Source: VRUE01 sp035693025 (GTDB taxonomy: Bacteria > Actinomycetota > Thermoleophilia > Solirubrobacterales > 70-9). Taken from it: a stretch of 64,000 bases of DNA. The translations under genes and the position numbers were made by a program. Of the stretch, positions 15,903 to 23,680 are shown in pieces. The notes below the pieces were generated by a model. That model had not been told where the DNA came from, searched no databases, and was given only the letters and a program-made list of their open reading frames with translations. The stretch spans positions 1-64,000 of the forward strand of contig DASSHI010000021.1 of NCBI GenBank assembly GCA_035693025.1, written 5' to 3'. How positions within the stretch are numbered: the stretch's first letter is position 1; each line of letters opens with the position of its first letter.

Positions 15903-16334
15903 ATGGAGTTGCGCATCGCCAAGCTGAAGGACGAGGCCGTGGTGCCGACGCGGGCGCACGCGGGGGACGCTGGGCTGGATCTCTATGCCTGCGAGGCGGC
16001 GCACCTTGGGCCCGGCGAGCGGTGGAGCGTCGGAACGGGGGTGGCGATGGAAATCCCCCAGGGGTACGCCGGGATGGTGCTGCCGCGCTCGGGCACCGCG
16101 CGCGACCATGGCATCGCCCTGGTCAACGGCCCGGGCCTGATCGACGCCGGCTACCGCGGCGAAGTGCGCGTCCTCCTGCTCAACACCGACCCGGCCGAAG
16201 TCTTCCGCGTCGCATCCGGGGACCGCATCGCCCAGCTCCTCGTCGTACCCGTCGGCCTGCCCGAGCCGCTCGAGGTCGAATCGCTCAGCGAGTCGAGCCG
16301 CGGTGACGGCGGCTTCGGCTCGAGTGGGCGCTGA
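15903..16334 (+). CDS. dut: dUTP diphosphatase (trimeric dUTPase)
   Basis: Hydrolyses dUTP to dUMP, keeping uracil out of DNA and feeding dTMP synthesis. All five dUTPase motifs are visible in 143 residues: AGDAGLDLYA (1), PRSGTARDHGIAL (2), GLIDAGYRGEVRV (3), SGDRIAQLLV (4) and the flexible C-terminal GDGGFGSSG (5). ATG 15903 follows a TAGGGT box. Its 3' end overlaps the 3' end of the converging RTX-like gene by 50 bases, so the motif-5 codons are antisense to that gene. Confidence 0.96.
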   Translation: MELRIAKLKDEAVVPTRAHAGDAGLDLYACEAAHLGPGERWSVGTGVAMEIPQGYAGMVLPRSGTARDHGIALVNGPGLIDAGYRGEVRVLLLNTDPAEVFRVASGDRIAQLLVVPVGLPEPLEVESLSESSRGDGGFGSSGR

Positions 16335-18630
16335 GCCGGCGCACTTCGAACCTGTAGAGGACCGGCGAGCGGTCCCGGTTGCCGGCGGCGTCGATTGCGT
16401 AGGCGCGGAAGACGTGGCGCCCGAGCCGCAGCCGATAGGTCCGGGACGACCGGCAGGGCCTGAATGGCTTCCGGTCGATTTTGCAACGGAAGCCCGACCC
16501 TGGCTCGTTGGAGCTGAGGGCGAAGGCGACTCTGCGCCACTTGCGCCGCGTGAAGACTCGCTTTGCGGGGTGGTGGAGCAATCGAGTACGCGGTGGAGTG
16601 AGGTCCGGGCGCGGGGGCGCGGGGGCGGGCGGCACGGATTGGGTTGATGCCGGCGGCGGACCGGACGGCGTGCCCGGGGGCTGGTAGCTGTTCGGCGCCC
16701 CTTCGTAGACGGTCTCGCAGTCGACCGGCGCGGGGTCTGCGTAGCTTGCGGTCGGGATGTCGATGAATGCCGTGTCGTGTTCGCCGTCGCCGCAGTCGAG
16801 GACCGAATCGGTGTCGGCGGAATTGGCGAGGATCGTGTCGTCGCCGCCGAACGCGTAATAGGTGTCGGCGCCCTTGTGGCCGAGCAGCTGATTGGCATGT
16901 TCGTCGCCATAGAAGACGTCGTCATAGGCACTGCCCTCGAGATCCTCGATGCTTTCCAAGCGGTCGAACGCTTCGCCGGGGCAACTCGGTTGTTCTCCGT
17001 CGGCGTGGCCGACCTTGCCTGCGTCCAGGCGCGCCTCCACCGGTTCCTTGAGTTTCGTCCACGAGGCGTTGTCGCGGTATTCGCCGGAGCCACCGTTGAG
17101 GGTGTCGCCGTCGCAGATCGAATCGGAGAGGAGGAGATCGCTGCCGGTGCCGGCGTCTAGGTTGTCGATGCCGCCGTTGTTGAGCAGGGCATCGTCGCCG
17201 CCAAGACTGTCGAGGAGGTCGTCGCCGGGTCCGTCGGCAAGCACGTCTTCGTTGCCGTCGCCGCCGGTGAGCGAGTCGTCGCCTTCGCCGCCGAGCTCGA
17301 CGATCGAGGTCGTGTCGGGGAAGCCGTGGATATGCAGGGTGTCGTTGCCGCCCATGCCGGCCAAAAGAAGCGCATCGGGCGGTTCGACCTGAGGGACTTC
17401 GGGCAGCGGGCACACCGCTTCCGTGGCCGTCACGTCGCAGCCGCCGGCGTCCGCGGGGGCCTGGTCGAAGCTGCCGCTCGAGAGCGTGAAGACGACGCGC
17501 GCCGTGGGCGCCGTGGCATAGGTGGCGAGCAGGTTGTCGGCGCCTTCGCTGCCGGTCGCATAGACACCAGGGTTCCGGGCTCCCGACGCCATGATCCCGA
17601 CGCTCACCGTGCTCATGTCGCGCTGCACGACAGTCTTGGCGCCGGTCTCGCAGTCGATCGTGCCCGTAGCGTCGCTTTCGCAGCTGTCGCCGTCCGCGCC
17701 GCCTTGAATCGTGTCTCCGCCGCCGCGGCCGAGGATCACGTCGGCGCCGCCACCGCCGTAGATCGTCTGCCTGGAAGAGGTACCGACGATGAAGTCGGAG
17801 AACGGGCTGCCAATGATGGTCTCGAAATCGCTCGCGGTCAATTCTCCTGGGTTGGCGCCGTCGACGCCGCCGCCATCCGGGGCAACGCCATCGTCGGCGA
17901 GCCCTTCGTCCAGGTTGATGTAGACGCCACGTTGCCCGTCGTGCGTCGGGAAGGTCGGGTATTCGCTGGTGAAGTTCCGAAGGGACCGTTCGACGTTGCC
18001 ATTGCTGAAGCCGGGCGTCACTCCGGTCGCGTAGCTGAGCGTGTCGTCGTCGCTCAGGCTGCCGCTGTCGAAGATCCGATCGAGGGTCGCGTCGCCGCGC
18101 ACGAAGTCACTGCCTTCCTGTCCGTCGATCGAGTCGGCCCCGAAACCACCGGAGAGCAGGTCGTTGCCCGGGCCGCCCCGCAGCACGTCGTCGCCGATGC
18201 CGCCATAGAGGCTGTCGTCGCCTTCGCCGCCGTTCAAGGTGTCATTGCCGCGCTCGCCGAAGATCACGTCGTTGCCTGGGCCGCCGTTGAACGTCTGGCT
18301 GCCGACGCCGAGGTGTTCGCAGGTCTCCGTACAGGGCGCACCCGCCATGATCGGTGCGGCGATGATCGTGTCGTTTCCGCCCCCACCCTGAACAGAGCTG
18401 ACTCCGGGAGGCGCGTGGATGACGTCATCGCACGGCGTGCCTATAACGGTGTCGGCTGCCCTTTCAGGCCCTTCCGCGCAGCTCGGCGCAGCGTGCGCAG
18501 ACGGCGCGAGCGCAGCCAAAGCGGTGCAGACCAAGAGCGCCACCACCAGCCAGCCGACAAGCGCCGTAGAGGTTTGGTTCGCATAGCGGTTCAAAGCTCT
18601 ACGGCGCTTGGGGGAGGGGGCGGGGCGCAT
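16285..18630 (-). CDS. Secreted RTX-like calcium-binding repeat protein
   Basis: About 781 residues. After a short basic start comes an in-frame family-A repeat (RRALNRYANQTSTA), then a hydrophobic signal segment ending SAHAAPS. Nonapeptide-type repeats follow in at least four clusters, for example GGPGNDVIFGERGNDTLNGG (roughly residues 115-185), GGGGADVILGRGGGDTI, and MGGNDTLHIHG onward, interspersed with variable segments. The C-terminal part holds a Cys-paired Ig-like module (FRCKIDRKPFRPC) also seen in the 45.8-48.4 kb proteins. No enzymatic or toxin domain is seen, so a cell-surface or matrix role is more likely. ATG 18630 has GGAG eight bases upstream. It converges on dut with a 50-bp overlap. 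Confidence 0.82.
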   Translation of the reverse strand: MRPAPSPKRRRALNRYANQTSTALVGWLVVALLVCTALAALAPSAHAAPSCAEGPERAADTVIGTPCDDVIHAPPGVSSVQGGGGNDTIIAAPIMAGAPCTETCEHLGVGSQTFNGGPGNDVIFGERGNDTLNGGEGDDSLYGGIGDDVLRGGPGNDLLSGGFGADSIDGQEGSDFVRGDATLDRIFDSGSLSDDDTLSYATGVTPGFSNGNVERSLRNFTSEYPTFPTHDGQRGVYINLDEGLADDGVAPDGGGVDGANPGELTASDFETIIGSPFSDFIVGTSSRQTIYGGGGADVILGRGGGDTIQGGADGDSCESDATGTIDCETGAKTVVQRDMSTVSVGIMASGARNPGVYATGSEGADNLLATYATAPTARVVFTLSSGSFDQAPADAGGCDVTATEAVCPLPEVPQVEPPDALLLAGMGGNDTLHIHGFPDTTSIVELGGEGDDSLTGGDGNEDVLADGPGDDLLDSLGGDDALLNNGGIDNLDAGTGSDLLLSDSICDGDTLNGGSGEYRDNASWTKLKEPVEARLDAGKVGHADGEQPSCPGEAFDRLESIEDLEGSAYDDVFYGDEHANQLLGHKGADTYYAFGGDDTILANSADTDSVLDCGDGEHDTAFIDIPTASYADPAPVDCETVYEGAPNSYQPPGTPSGPPPASTQSVPPAPAPPRPDLTPPRTRLLHHPAKRVFTRRKWRRVAFALSSNEPGSGFRCKIDRKPFRPCRSSRTYRLRLGRHVFRAYAIDAAGNRDRSPVLYRFEVRRLSAHSSRSRRHRGSTR
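18563..18605 (-). repeat. Family A palindromic element, copy 1 (in frame)
   Basis: A 43-bp element with 9-bp ends GCCGTAGAG/CTCTACGGC, inner TTTG/CAAA and central CGC-TAT-GCG. It differs from copy 2 (37348-37390) at one base. On the minus strand it is read in frame as RRALNRYANQTSTA just before the signal segment of the RTX-like protein. Confidence 0.85.
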
Positions 18631-18666
18631 CGTTGTCACTCCTACCCGAAACCGGGCGGGAGGCAC

Positions 18667-19404
18667 TCAGTTGCGCAGGGCGACGGCGCGGGCGCACGAT
18701 TCGGCGTCCCGCTCCATGGCGTCGTCCAGCGGCTCCAGGTCGGGGCTCGAGCCGTAGCGGTGCTCCAGCCCGAGGACGATCAGGCGGTCGGCGAGCCAGG
18801 CGTTCTTCGGCAGGAGCGGGCCGTGCAGGTAAGTGCCAATCAGGTTGTCGCGCCGGACGCCCTCCAGGCCGTCCTTGCCGTTGTTGCCGAAGCCGTTGAG
18901 CACGTGGCCGAGCGGGGCGGCGCCCTTGCCCAGATAGGTGCGCCCGCCGTGGTTCTCGAAGCCGGAGATCGTCTGCGGGCCCGTGCCCAGGTCGGCCTCG
19001 ATCGCGACGTTGCCGATTAGCCGCTCGCCGGGCTCACGCACCGTCTCGAGATCGGCCAGGCCGAGCCCGGGCAGCCGCTCCTCGTCCAGTTGATAGCTGT
19101 GACCGAGCAGCTGGTAGCCGCCGCAGACGGCCAGCATCGCGGCGCCGTCGCCGACGGCCGCGGCGATCGCCTCGCGCTTGCCGGCGACCATGTCGACGGC
19201 CACAGCACGCTGGTCGCGGTCCTGGCCACCGCCGAGATAGAGCAGGTCGTGCGCGCCGGGGTCGAACCCATCGCCGGGGCCGGCCGCCGTGTAGGCGAAG
19301 CCGATTCCCCGCCACTCGCAACGTCGCCGCAGGAAGATGATGTTGCCGCGATCGGCGTAGATGTTCATCTGCTCGGGGTAGAGGGCGAGGACGCGCAGCT
19401 CCAT
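18667..19404 (-). CDS. gatD: Lipid II isoglutaminyl synthase, glutamine amidotransferase subunit GatD
   Basis: Class-I (CobB/CobQ-like) glutaminase of 245 residues that supplies ammonia to MurT for amidation of the D-Glu alpha-carboxyl in lipid II. The catalytic Cys is in LAVCGGYQLLGHSYQ near residue 93. Further motifs are NIYADRGNIIFLRRR at the start, SGFENHGGRTYLG and the His of GTYLHGPLLPKN. ATG 19404 overlaps the preceding methyltransferase stop by one base (TGATG). It is the last gene of a tight operon of lipid kinase, murT and methyltransferase; murT and gatD are separated by that methyltransferase. Confidence 0.93.
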   Translation of the reverse strand: MELRVLALYPEQMNIYADRGNIIFLRRRCEWRGIGFAYTAAGPGDGFDPGAHDLLYLGGGQDRDQRAVAVDMVAGKREAIAAAVGDGAAMLAVCGGYQLLGHSYQLDEERLPGLGLADLETVREPGERLIGNVAIEADLGTGPQTISGFENHGGRTYLGKGAAPLGHVLNGFGNNGKDGLEGVRRDNLIGTYLHGPLLPKNAWLADRLIVLGLEHRYGSSPDLEPLDDAMERDAESCARAVALRN

Positions 19405-20207
19405 CACGCTTCTCCCTCCAGCAGCACGACGGTCGATCCGACGTGGGCCTCGGTGGGGGGGACCGGGCGCCGCCCGGCGGAGCGCAGGCCCGCGCGGCGC
19501 GCCTCCTCCTCCAGCGTCGACGCATCGAGCGTCCGCAGGGCGATCTCGTCGACCTGCTCGGCGAGCTCGCCCTTCGGTGAGACGGTCTGACGCAGGCGCC
19601 GCACGTGGATCGCGCCATCGGCGACGGTCGCGTCCAGTGGCAGGCTGGAGTAGACCCAACCGTCCAGCTCGCGGGTGTCGGGCAGGGGGGCGGCGCTGTC
19701 GACCGGCTCGGGCATCGACTCCACGATGGCAAAAGCGGCAAGGCCATCGGGGGCCAGATGCCCGGCCACGCACTCCAAGCAGCGAATGCGCTCCTCTCGG
19801 TCGGCGAAAAGCTGGATCAGCTGCATCGGCGCCAGGACGAGCGCAAACCGGCGATCCAGCTGAAAATCCCGCGCGTCGCCTATCTCGGCGTCGGCCAGCG
19901 CGTCGATCAACCGCTCGTCCAGATCCAGCCCGGTCACCTCGTGCCCTCGTCGAACCAGGTGGGACGTCACCCGTCCCGTCCCGCAGCCAAGGTCGAGGAT
20001 CGTCCCGTTGGCCTTCCCGGCCAGCTCCTCCCAGAGGCTCAAGTCAGCCGCATAGCCCCCGCACTCGACCTCATGCCAGATGACAGACGCATCTCGGGCG
20101 GGTGGCGCGGTAGGGGGGACCGCCCCCGAGGACGCTTCAGCGACCGCAGGGGGCGGGGGGTCCCCTGCCGCCACAGGACCCGCCCGCTGACTGCGCCCGT
20201 CCTTCAT
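19404..20207 (-). CDS. Class I SAM-dependent methyltransferase between murT and gatD
   Basis: A 267-residue protein. The N-terminal 35 or so residues are a translated family-B repeat (AGDPPPPAVAEASSGAVPPT region). The Rossmann methyltransferase core has motif I ILDLGCGTGRVTSHLVRRG near residue 70 and acidic motif II VTGLDLDERLID. A beta-rich C-terminal half carries VGSTVVLLEGEA. The substrate is unknown. Four-base ATGA overlap with murT upstream and one-base overlap with gatD downstream tie it to lipid II amidation, perhaps modifying an envelope precursor. If the repeat is an insertion, the ancestral start may have been near VIWHEVECG. Confidence 0.82.
   Translation of the reverse strand: MKDGRSQRAGPVAAGDPPPPAVAEASSGAVPPTAPPARDASVIWHEVECGGYAADLSLWEELAGKANGTILDLGCGTGRVTSHLVRRGHEVTGLDLDERLIDALADAEIGDARDFQLDRRFALVLAPMQLIQLFADREERIRCLECVAGHLAPDGLAAFAIVESMPEPVDSAAPLPDTRELDGWVYSSLPLDATVADGAIHVRRLRQTVSPKGELAEQVDEIALRTLDASTLEEEARRAGLRSAGRRPVPPTEAHVGSTVVLLEGEA
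20099..20183 (-). repeat. Family B palindromic element, copy 1 (in frame)
   Basis: An 85-bp element about 88% identical by hand count to 56065-56149. It folds into a stem (GGGGACC...CCGCCCC against GGGGCGG...TCCCC) with a small CGCT-TC-AGCG hairpin inside. A stem pair changes from C-G here to T-A in copy 2, a compensatory change. It is read in frame as the Pro/Ala-rich N-terminus of the methyltransferase. Confidence 0.85.
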
Positions 20208-21595
20208 CGCCAGAACTCCTTCGTCAGACCTCGCGAGGAGAGCACCCTGTGCAGCTCGAGCAGCGCGGTATAGGTGGGCAGCGCGAAAAGGCGCTCCGGC
20301 GCCGCCGCGAGCGCACCGTCCAGCGAGCCCTCGATCGACGGCTCGATCGCGATCGCGTCCTGCGGCCAACCCGCGTACTTGAGCCGCAGCGCCATCTCCG
20401 GCGCCCGGGTGCCGGCGCAGGTGACGCGTCGCACCTCCTCGGCGAGCAGCTCGAAGTCGGCGTCCCAGATCCAGGAGACGTCGCGGCCGTCGGCGATGCG
20501 ATCGTTGAGGGCGATCCAGAGGTCGAGGCCGCCGTCCACCGCCTCCAGCCCCAGGGTGCGGAGGACCTCGTTGGTCCCGGCCGGGTTCTTGACGAGCAGG
20601 ATCGAGAGCCGCTTCGAATCGACCGGGATCGTCTCGACCCGGCCGAATGCGCCGCGCGCCTCTTCCAATCCCAGGCCGATTCGCTTGGACTCCATGCCGA
20701 GCGCGAGCCCGGCGGCGATGGCGGCAAGGGCGTTGTAGGCGTTGTAGAGGCCCGGCAGCGGTAGCTCGACCTCGAGCTCGCCGGCCGGCGTGCGCACGGC
20801 CAGCGTCGATCCATCCATGCCGTGCAGCTCGATCCGCGTCGCACTCACGTCCGGCTCGGGGCGGGCGGCACCGCAGCCGGGGCACGAGTAATGGCCGAGA
20901 TGGGCGACGAAGGCGCGCTCGTAGGCGTAGGGGTGTCCGCAGCGCCGGCAGTGCTTGGCGTCGAAGGCGTGCTGCAGCTCGGGCAGGGCCTGAGCCCCGT
21001 CGTCGATCCCGAAGTAGGCGACGCCCTCGCGCCGCCGCCCGGCGCCGTCGCGCCCGAGATCGGCGACCAGGGGGTCGTCGGCGTTGAGGACGAAACGGGT
21101 GCCGGCGCTGCGCGCTGCCACCGTCTCCGCCCAGCGATCGGCCAGCGCCTCGATCTCCCCATAGCGGTCGAGCTGGTCGCGAAAGAGGTTGCCGAGGACG
21201 ATCAGCGAGGGCTGGAGCTCCCGCGCCACCTGAGGCAGCCAGGCCTCGTCGACCTCGAAGAGGCCCTCCTCGCCGCTCTGCTCGAGCAGCGCCGTGGCGA
21301 TTCCCCAGGTCATGTTGGAGCCCGCCCTGTTGTGCACCGCTTCGCGCCCTTCTGCGGCGAGCAGCGCGGCCACCAACCCGGCGGTCGTCGTCTTGCCGTT
21401 CGTCGCGCTGATCAGAGTCGTGCCGCGATCGAGGCGAGCGCCGAGGCGAGCGATTGCGCCCGGGTCCATGCGCAGCAGCAGCCGCCCCGGCAGCGTCGTG
21501 CCGCCGCCGCGCCCGCTCGCACGGCTGGCAGCGCCGACGGCGCGCGCGGCGAGGCGCTTGGCGCCGAACAGCGCGCCCCCGCCGCCCTGGCTCAA
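20204..21595 (-). CDS. murT: Lipid II isoglutaminyl synthase, Mur ligase-like subunit MurT
   Basis: ATP-dependent ligase subunit of about 463 residues. The N-terminal helix GAKRLAARAVGAASR precedes TTLPGRLLLRMDPGAI and the P-loop ISATNGKTTTAGLVAAL near residue 58. An inserted zinc ribbon (CRRCGHPYAYERAF... SCPGC) is typical of MurT. The C-terminal DUF1727 domain includes VKNPAGTNEVLRTLGLE. The start TTG 21595 overlaps the kinase stop as TTGA and gives the family-like N-terminus; the upstream in-frame extension overlaps the kinase gene and is not needed. The end overlaps the methyltransferase start (ATGA). Works with GatD. Confidence 0.93.
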   Translation of the reverse strand: MSQGGGGALFGAKRLAARAVGAASRASGRGGGTTLPGRLLLRMDPGAIARLGARLDRGTTLISATNGKTTTAGLVAALLAAEGREAVHNRAGSNMTWGIATALLEQSGEEGLFEVDEAWLPQVARELQPSLIVLGNLFRDQLDRYGEIEALADRWAETVAARSAGTRFVLNADDPLVADLGRDGAGRRREGVAYFGIDDGAQALPELQHAFDAKHCRRCGHPYAYERAFVAHLGHYSCPGCGAARPEPDVSATRIELHGMDGSTLAVRTPAGELEVELPLPGLYNAYNALAAIAAGLALGMESKRIGLGLEEARGAFGRVETIPVDSKRLSILLVKNPAGTNEVLRTLGLEAVDGGLDLWIALNDRIADGRDVSWIWDADFELLAEEVRRVTCAGTRAPEMALRLKYAGWPQDAIAIEPSIEGSLDGALAAAPERLFALPTYTALLELHRVLSSRGLTKEFWR

Positions 21596-22488
21596 TCCGA
21601 GGCCCGGGGCGGGACGATCACGCTCAGTGCCTGGGGCAGCACGCGCAGCGTGGCGGGCAGATCGGTCAGGTGCTCGCCGTCCGCGTACACCGGAAAGGGG
21701 CGGCTGGCGCTCAACTCGAGCCGCGAGGCGCGGAAGACGCGCACCTCGTCCTCCTCGACGTGGGTGCCCTTGAACACCTTGGGCAGGATAGCCAGGGAGC
21801 GCAGCTTGCCGTGCTCGCCGACCGTCACCACGTCGAACTCGCCGTCGTCGAGCTCGGCGTCGGGAGCGATGAACATCCCCCCGCCGAAAGCCTTGCTGTT
21901 GGCGACTGAGACCGAGTGGCCCGTGAAGCGCCTGCGTTCCTCCCCGGCGCGGATCGTGAACCGCGCCGGCTTCCAGCCGAGCAGCGTGCGCAGGCCCGCG
22001 TAGGCGTAGACGAGATTGCCCCGCAGCCATTTGGTCTCATTGGCCAGCCGGTTCGCTTCGGAGTCGAAGCCGACGCTGACGATGCCGAGGAAGCGCCTGC
22101 CGTTGACCTCTCCCACGTCGATGCGCCTGGTCTCCCCGGCGGCGAGCATCGTCGCAACCGCCTCTGGGTCGGAGGGGATTTCGAGCACCCTGGCGAGGTC
22201 GTTGCCCCGCCCGCCCGGCACTATCCCCAGCGGGACGTCGGAGCCGGCGAGGCTGCCGCCGATCGCGCCGATCAACCCGTCGCCGCTGATCACGACCGGA
22301 ATCTCGCCGGCCTCCGCCGCCCGCAGGGCGCGCTCGACTCCGTCCTCGAGCCCGCGCGTGCGCTCGACCCGGAAGGAGATCCGCCGGGCATCGAGGACGT
22401 GCTCCAGCTCGGGCAGCAGCTTCAGCGCGCGGCCGTGCGCCGAGGCGGGATTGACCAGTAAGGCCAGCGGCGTCGCGTCGACTTGCAT
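21592..22488 (-). CDS. Diacylglycerol/lipid kinase family protein
   Basis: DagK/YegS-type lipid kinase of 298 residues. The nucleotide-binding loop reads ISGDGLIGAIGGSLAG, a variant of the usual GGDGTxxE, followed by GIVPGGRGNDLARVL. The DGEFDVVTVGEHGKL segment near residue 220 is the DGxFD motif of the family. It probably phosphorylates diacylglycerol or a related membrane lipid, recycling lipid released in envelope synthesis; substrate unproven because of the loop change. ATG 22488 gives LALLVNPASAHGRAL at the start. First of the overlapping set with murT (TTGA overlap); a methyltransferase lies 13 nt upstream. Confidence 0.87.
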   Translation of the reverse strand: MQVDATPLALLVNPASAHGRALKLLPELEHVLDARRISFRVERTRGLEDGVERALRAAEAGEIPVVISGDGLIGAIGGSLAGSDVPLGIVPGGRGNDLARVLEIPSDPEAVATMLAAGETRRIDVGEVNGRRFLGIVSVGFDSEANRLANETKWLRGNLVYAYAGLRTLLGWKPARFTIRAGEERRRFTGHSVSVANSKAFGGGMFIAPDAELDDGEFDVVTVGEHGKLRSLAILPKVFKGTHVEEDEVRVFRASRLELSASRPFPVYADGEHLTDLPATLRVLPQALSVIVPPRASD

Positions 22489-22501
22489 CGCGAGCGGCAG
22501 C

Positions 22502-22975
22502 CTAATCGGCAGCGGGCGGACCGGGGCGAAGGCGGAGCACCTGAAAGCGCTCGCCCTCGACCTCCTCGGCCGCAAGCAGGTCGAAGCCGTGCTTGCCGAG
22601 CCGCCAGTCCAGCCAACGCCAGCGGCCGACCAGGATCAGATGCCCGCCTGGGCGCAGCACGCGGGCGAGCTCACGCGGGCGGAGCGGCGCGCCGACCTGG
22701 GCGACGAGGTCGAAGAAGGCATCGGGGTAGGGCAGCGCGCGGCCCTTTCCCTGCTTGAAGGCAACCCGCCCTTCCGGATCGAGGCCGACCCGCGCGACCG
22801 CCCCGCGAATCGCCTCCTCGGAGGGATCGACGCCCCGTACCCGCGCCGCCGGGAACTCGCGTGCCAGGAAGAGCACGCGGTCGCCGCCGTCGCAGCCGAC
22901 CTCGAGTATCCGCTCCGGCAGGTCGCGGACGTGCAACACGGCGGCCGCGAGGGCGGTGAGGGACGGCGAGGGCAT
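22502..22975 (-). CDS. Small class I SAM-dependent methyltransferase
   Basis: A compact 157-residue methyltransferase core. Motif I is ILEVGCDGGDRVLFLARE near residue 21, followed by VRGVDPSEEAIRGAV, a motif IV-like FFDLVAQVGAPL and LRPGGHLILVGRWRW. No substrate domain is attached. ATG 22975 is the first good start, and the extension further upstream runs into the divergent cyclophilin gene. It heads the operon that continues with the lipid kinase, murT, a second methyltransferase and gatD, so it may act on an envelope or lipid intermediate. Confidence 0.8.
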   Translation of the reverse strand: MPSPSLTALAAAVLHVRDLPERILEVGCDGGDRVLFLAREFPAARVRGVDPSEEAIRGAVARVGLDPEGRVAFKQGKGRALPYPDAFFDLVAQVGAPLRPRELARVLRPGGHLILVGRWRWLDWRLGKHGFDLLAAEEVEGERFQVLRLRPGPPAAD

Positions 22976-22987
22976 CGCCCGATCATC

Positions 22988-22993
22988 TAGGAT
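22988..22993 (+). promoter_or_regulatory. TAGGAT -10 box of the cyclophilin gene (leaderless type)
   Basis: TAGGAT lies nine bases before GTG 23003 in the 27-bp divergent gap between the methyltransferase operon and the cyclophilin gene. Confidence 0.45.
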
Positions 22994-23002
22994 TCCGCGG
23001 CC

Positions 23003-23680
23003 GTGGAGGAGACTTCGGATCGCAACAAGTTGATCGTGCTCGGCGTCTTCGCCCTGATCGCGGTGGTCGTCGTCGCCGCGATCCTGATCTCGCGCAGTGG
23101 TGGCAGCGACTCGAGCAAGCAGGCGAGCGCCTCGGGCTGCAAGCACGTCGCGGCGCCGCCGCCGAAGCACGTCAGCTTCAAGGCGCCGAAGCAGACGGTG
23201 AAGCAGGGAGAAGAGTTGACCGCGGTGGTGCAGACCAGCTGTGGCACCTTCGACATCGCCCTCGACGCGAAGCGCGCGCCGAAGACCGTCAACTCCTTCG
23301 TCTTCCTCGCCGAAGAAGGCTTCTACGACGACCTCACCTTCCACCGAGTCGCGCCGGAATTCGTCATCCAGGGTGGCGATCCGCTCGGCACCGGCACCGG
23401 TGGGCCCGGCTACAGCGTCGACGAGAAGCCGCCCGCCAACCTCGCCTACACCAAAGGGATGGTGGCGATGGCGAAGAGCTCGGCCGATCCCCCGGGCCGG
23501 TCCGGAAGCCAGTTCTTCGTCGTCCTCTCGGCCGACGCCGGCCTACCGCCCGAATACGCGCTGGTCGGCAAGGTCGGCAAAGGGTTCGGCGTAGTCGAAC
23601 GGATCGGCAAGCTCGGCACGCCGGAAGAAAAACCGAAACAGACCGTCCTGATCGAAAAGATCTCGATCGAAAAAGGCTAG
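23003..23680 (+). CDS. Membrane-anchored cyclophilin-type peptidyl-prolyl isomerase
   Basis: A 225-residue protein with one N-terminal hydrophobic segment (about 11-30, LIVLGVFALIAVVVVAAIL) and an extracytoplasmic cyclophilin domain from about 75. Motifs are KTVNSFVFLAEEGFYDDLTF, HRVAPEFVIQGGDP and GRSGSQFFVVLS, including the catalytic-loop Arg and the Gln of the QF motif. It likely assists folding of exported proteins outside the membrane. GTG 23003 follows TAGGAT by nine bases. Its TAG stop overlaps the TAG stop of the converging hydrolase in a shared CTAG at 23677-23680. Confidence 0.92.
   Translation: MEETSDRNKLIVLGVFALIAVVVVAAILISRSGGSDSSKQASASGCKHVAAPPPKHVSFKAPKQTVKQGEELTAVVQTSCGTFDIALDAKRAPKTVNSFVFLAEEGFYDDLTFHRVAPEFVIQGGDPLGTGTGGPGYSVDEKPPANLAYTKGMVAMAKSSADPPGRSGSQFFVVLSADAGLPPEYALVGKVGKGFGVVERIGKLGTPEEKPKQTVLIEKISIEKG

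Noticed and set aside
17080..18300. Possible tandem-repeat or CRISPR array
   Set aside because: The periodicity is that of RTX-type GGxGxDxxx codons in one gene; there are no identical repeats with unique spacers.
16285..18630. RTX toxin / haemolysin
   Set aside because: Only calcium-binding-type repeats and an Ig-like module are seen. There is no acylation site, pore-forming region, or type I secretion gene nearby, and it has an N-terminal Sec-type signal.
17326..19020. Plus-strand frame of 564 codons opposite the RTX-like and gatD genes
   Set aside because: It is antisense to repeat codons of the RTX-like protein and to gatD. The translated Val/Ala-rich repetition mirrors the RTX repeat, not a real protein.
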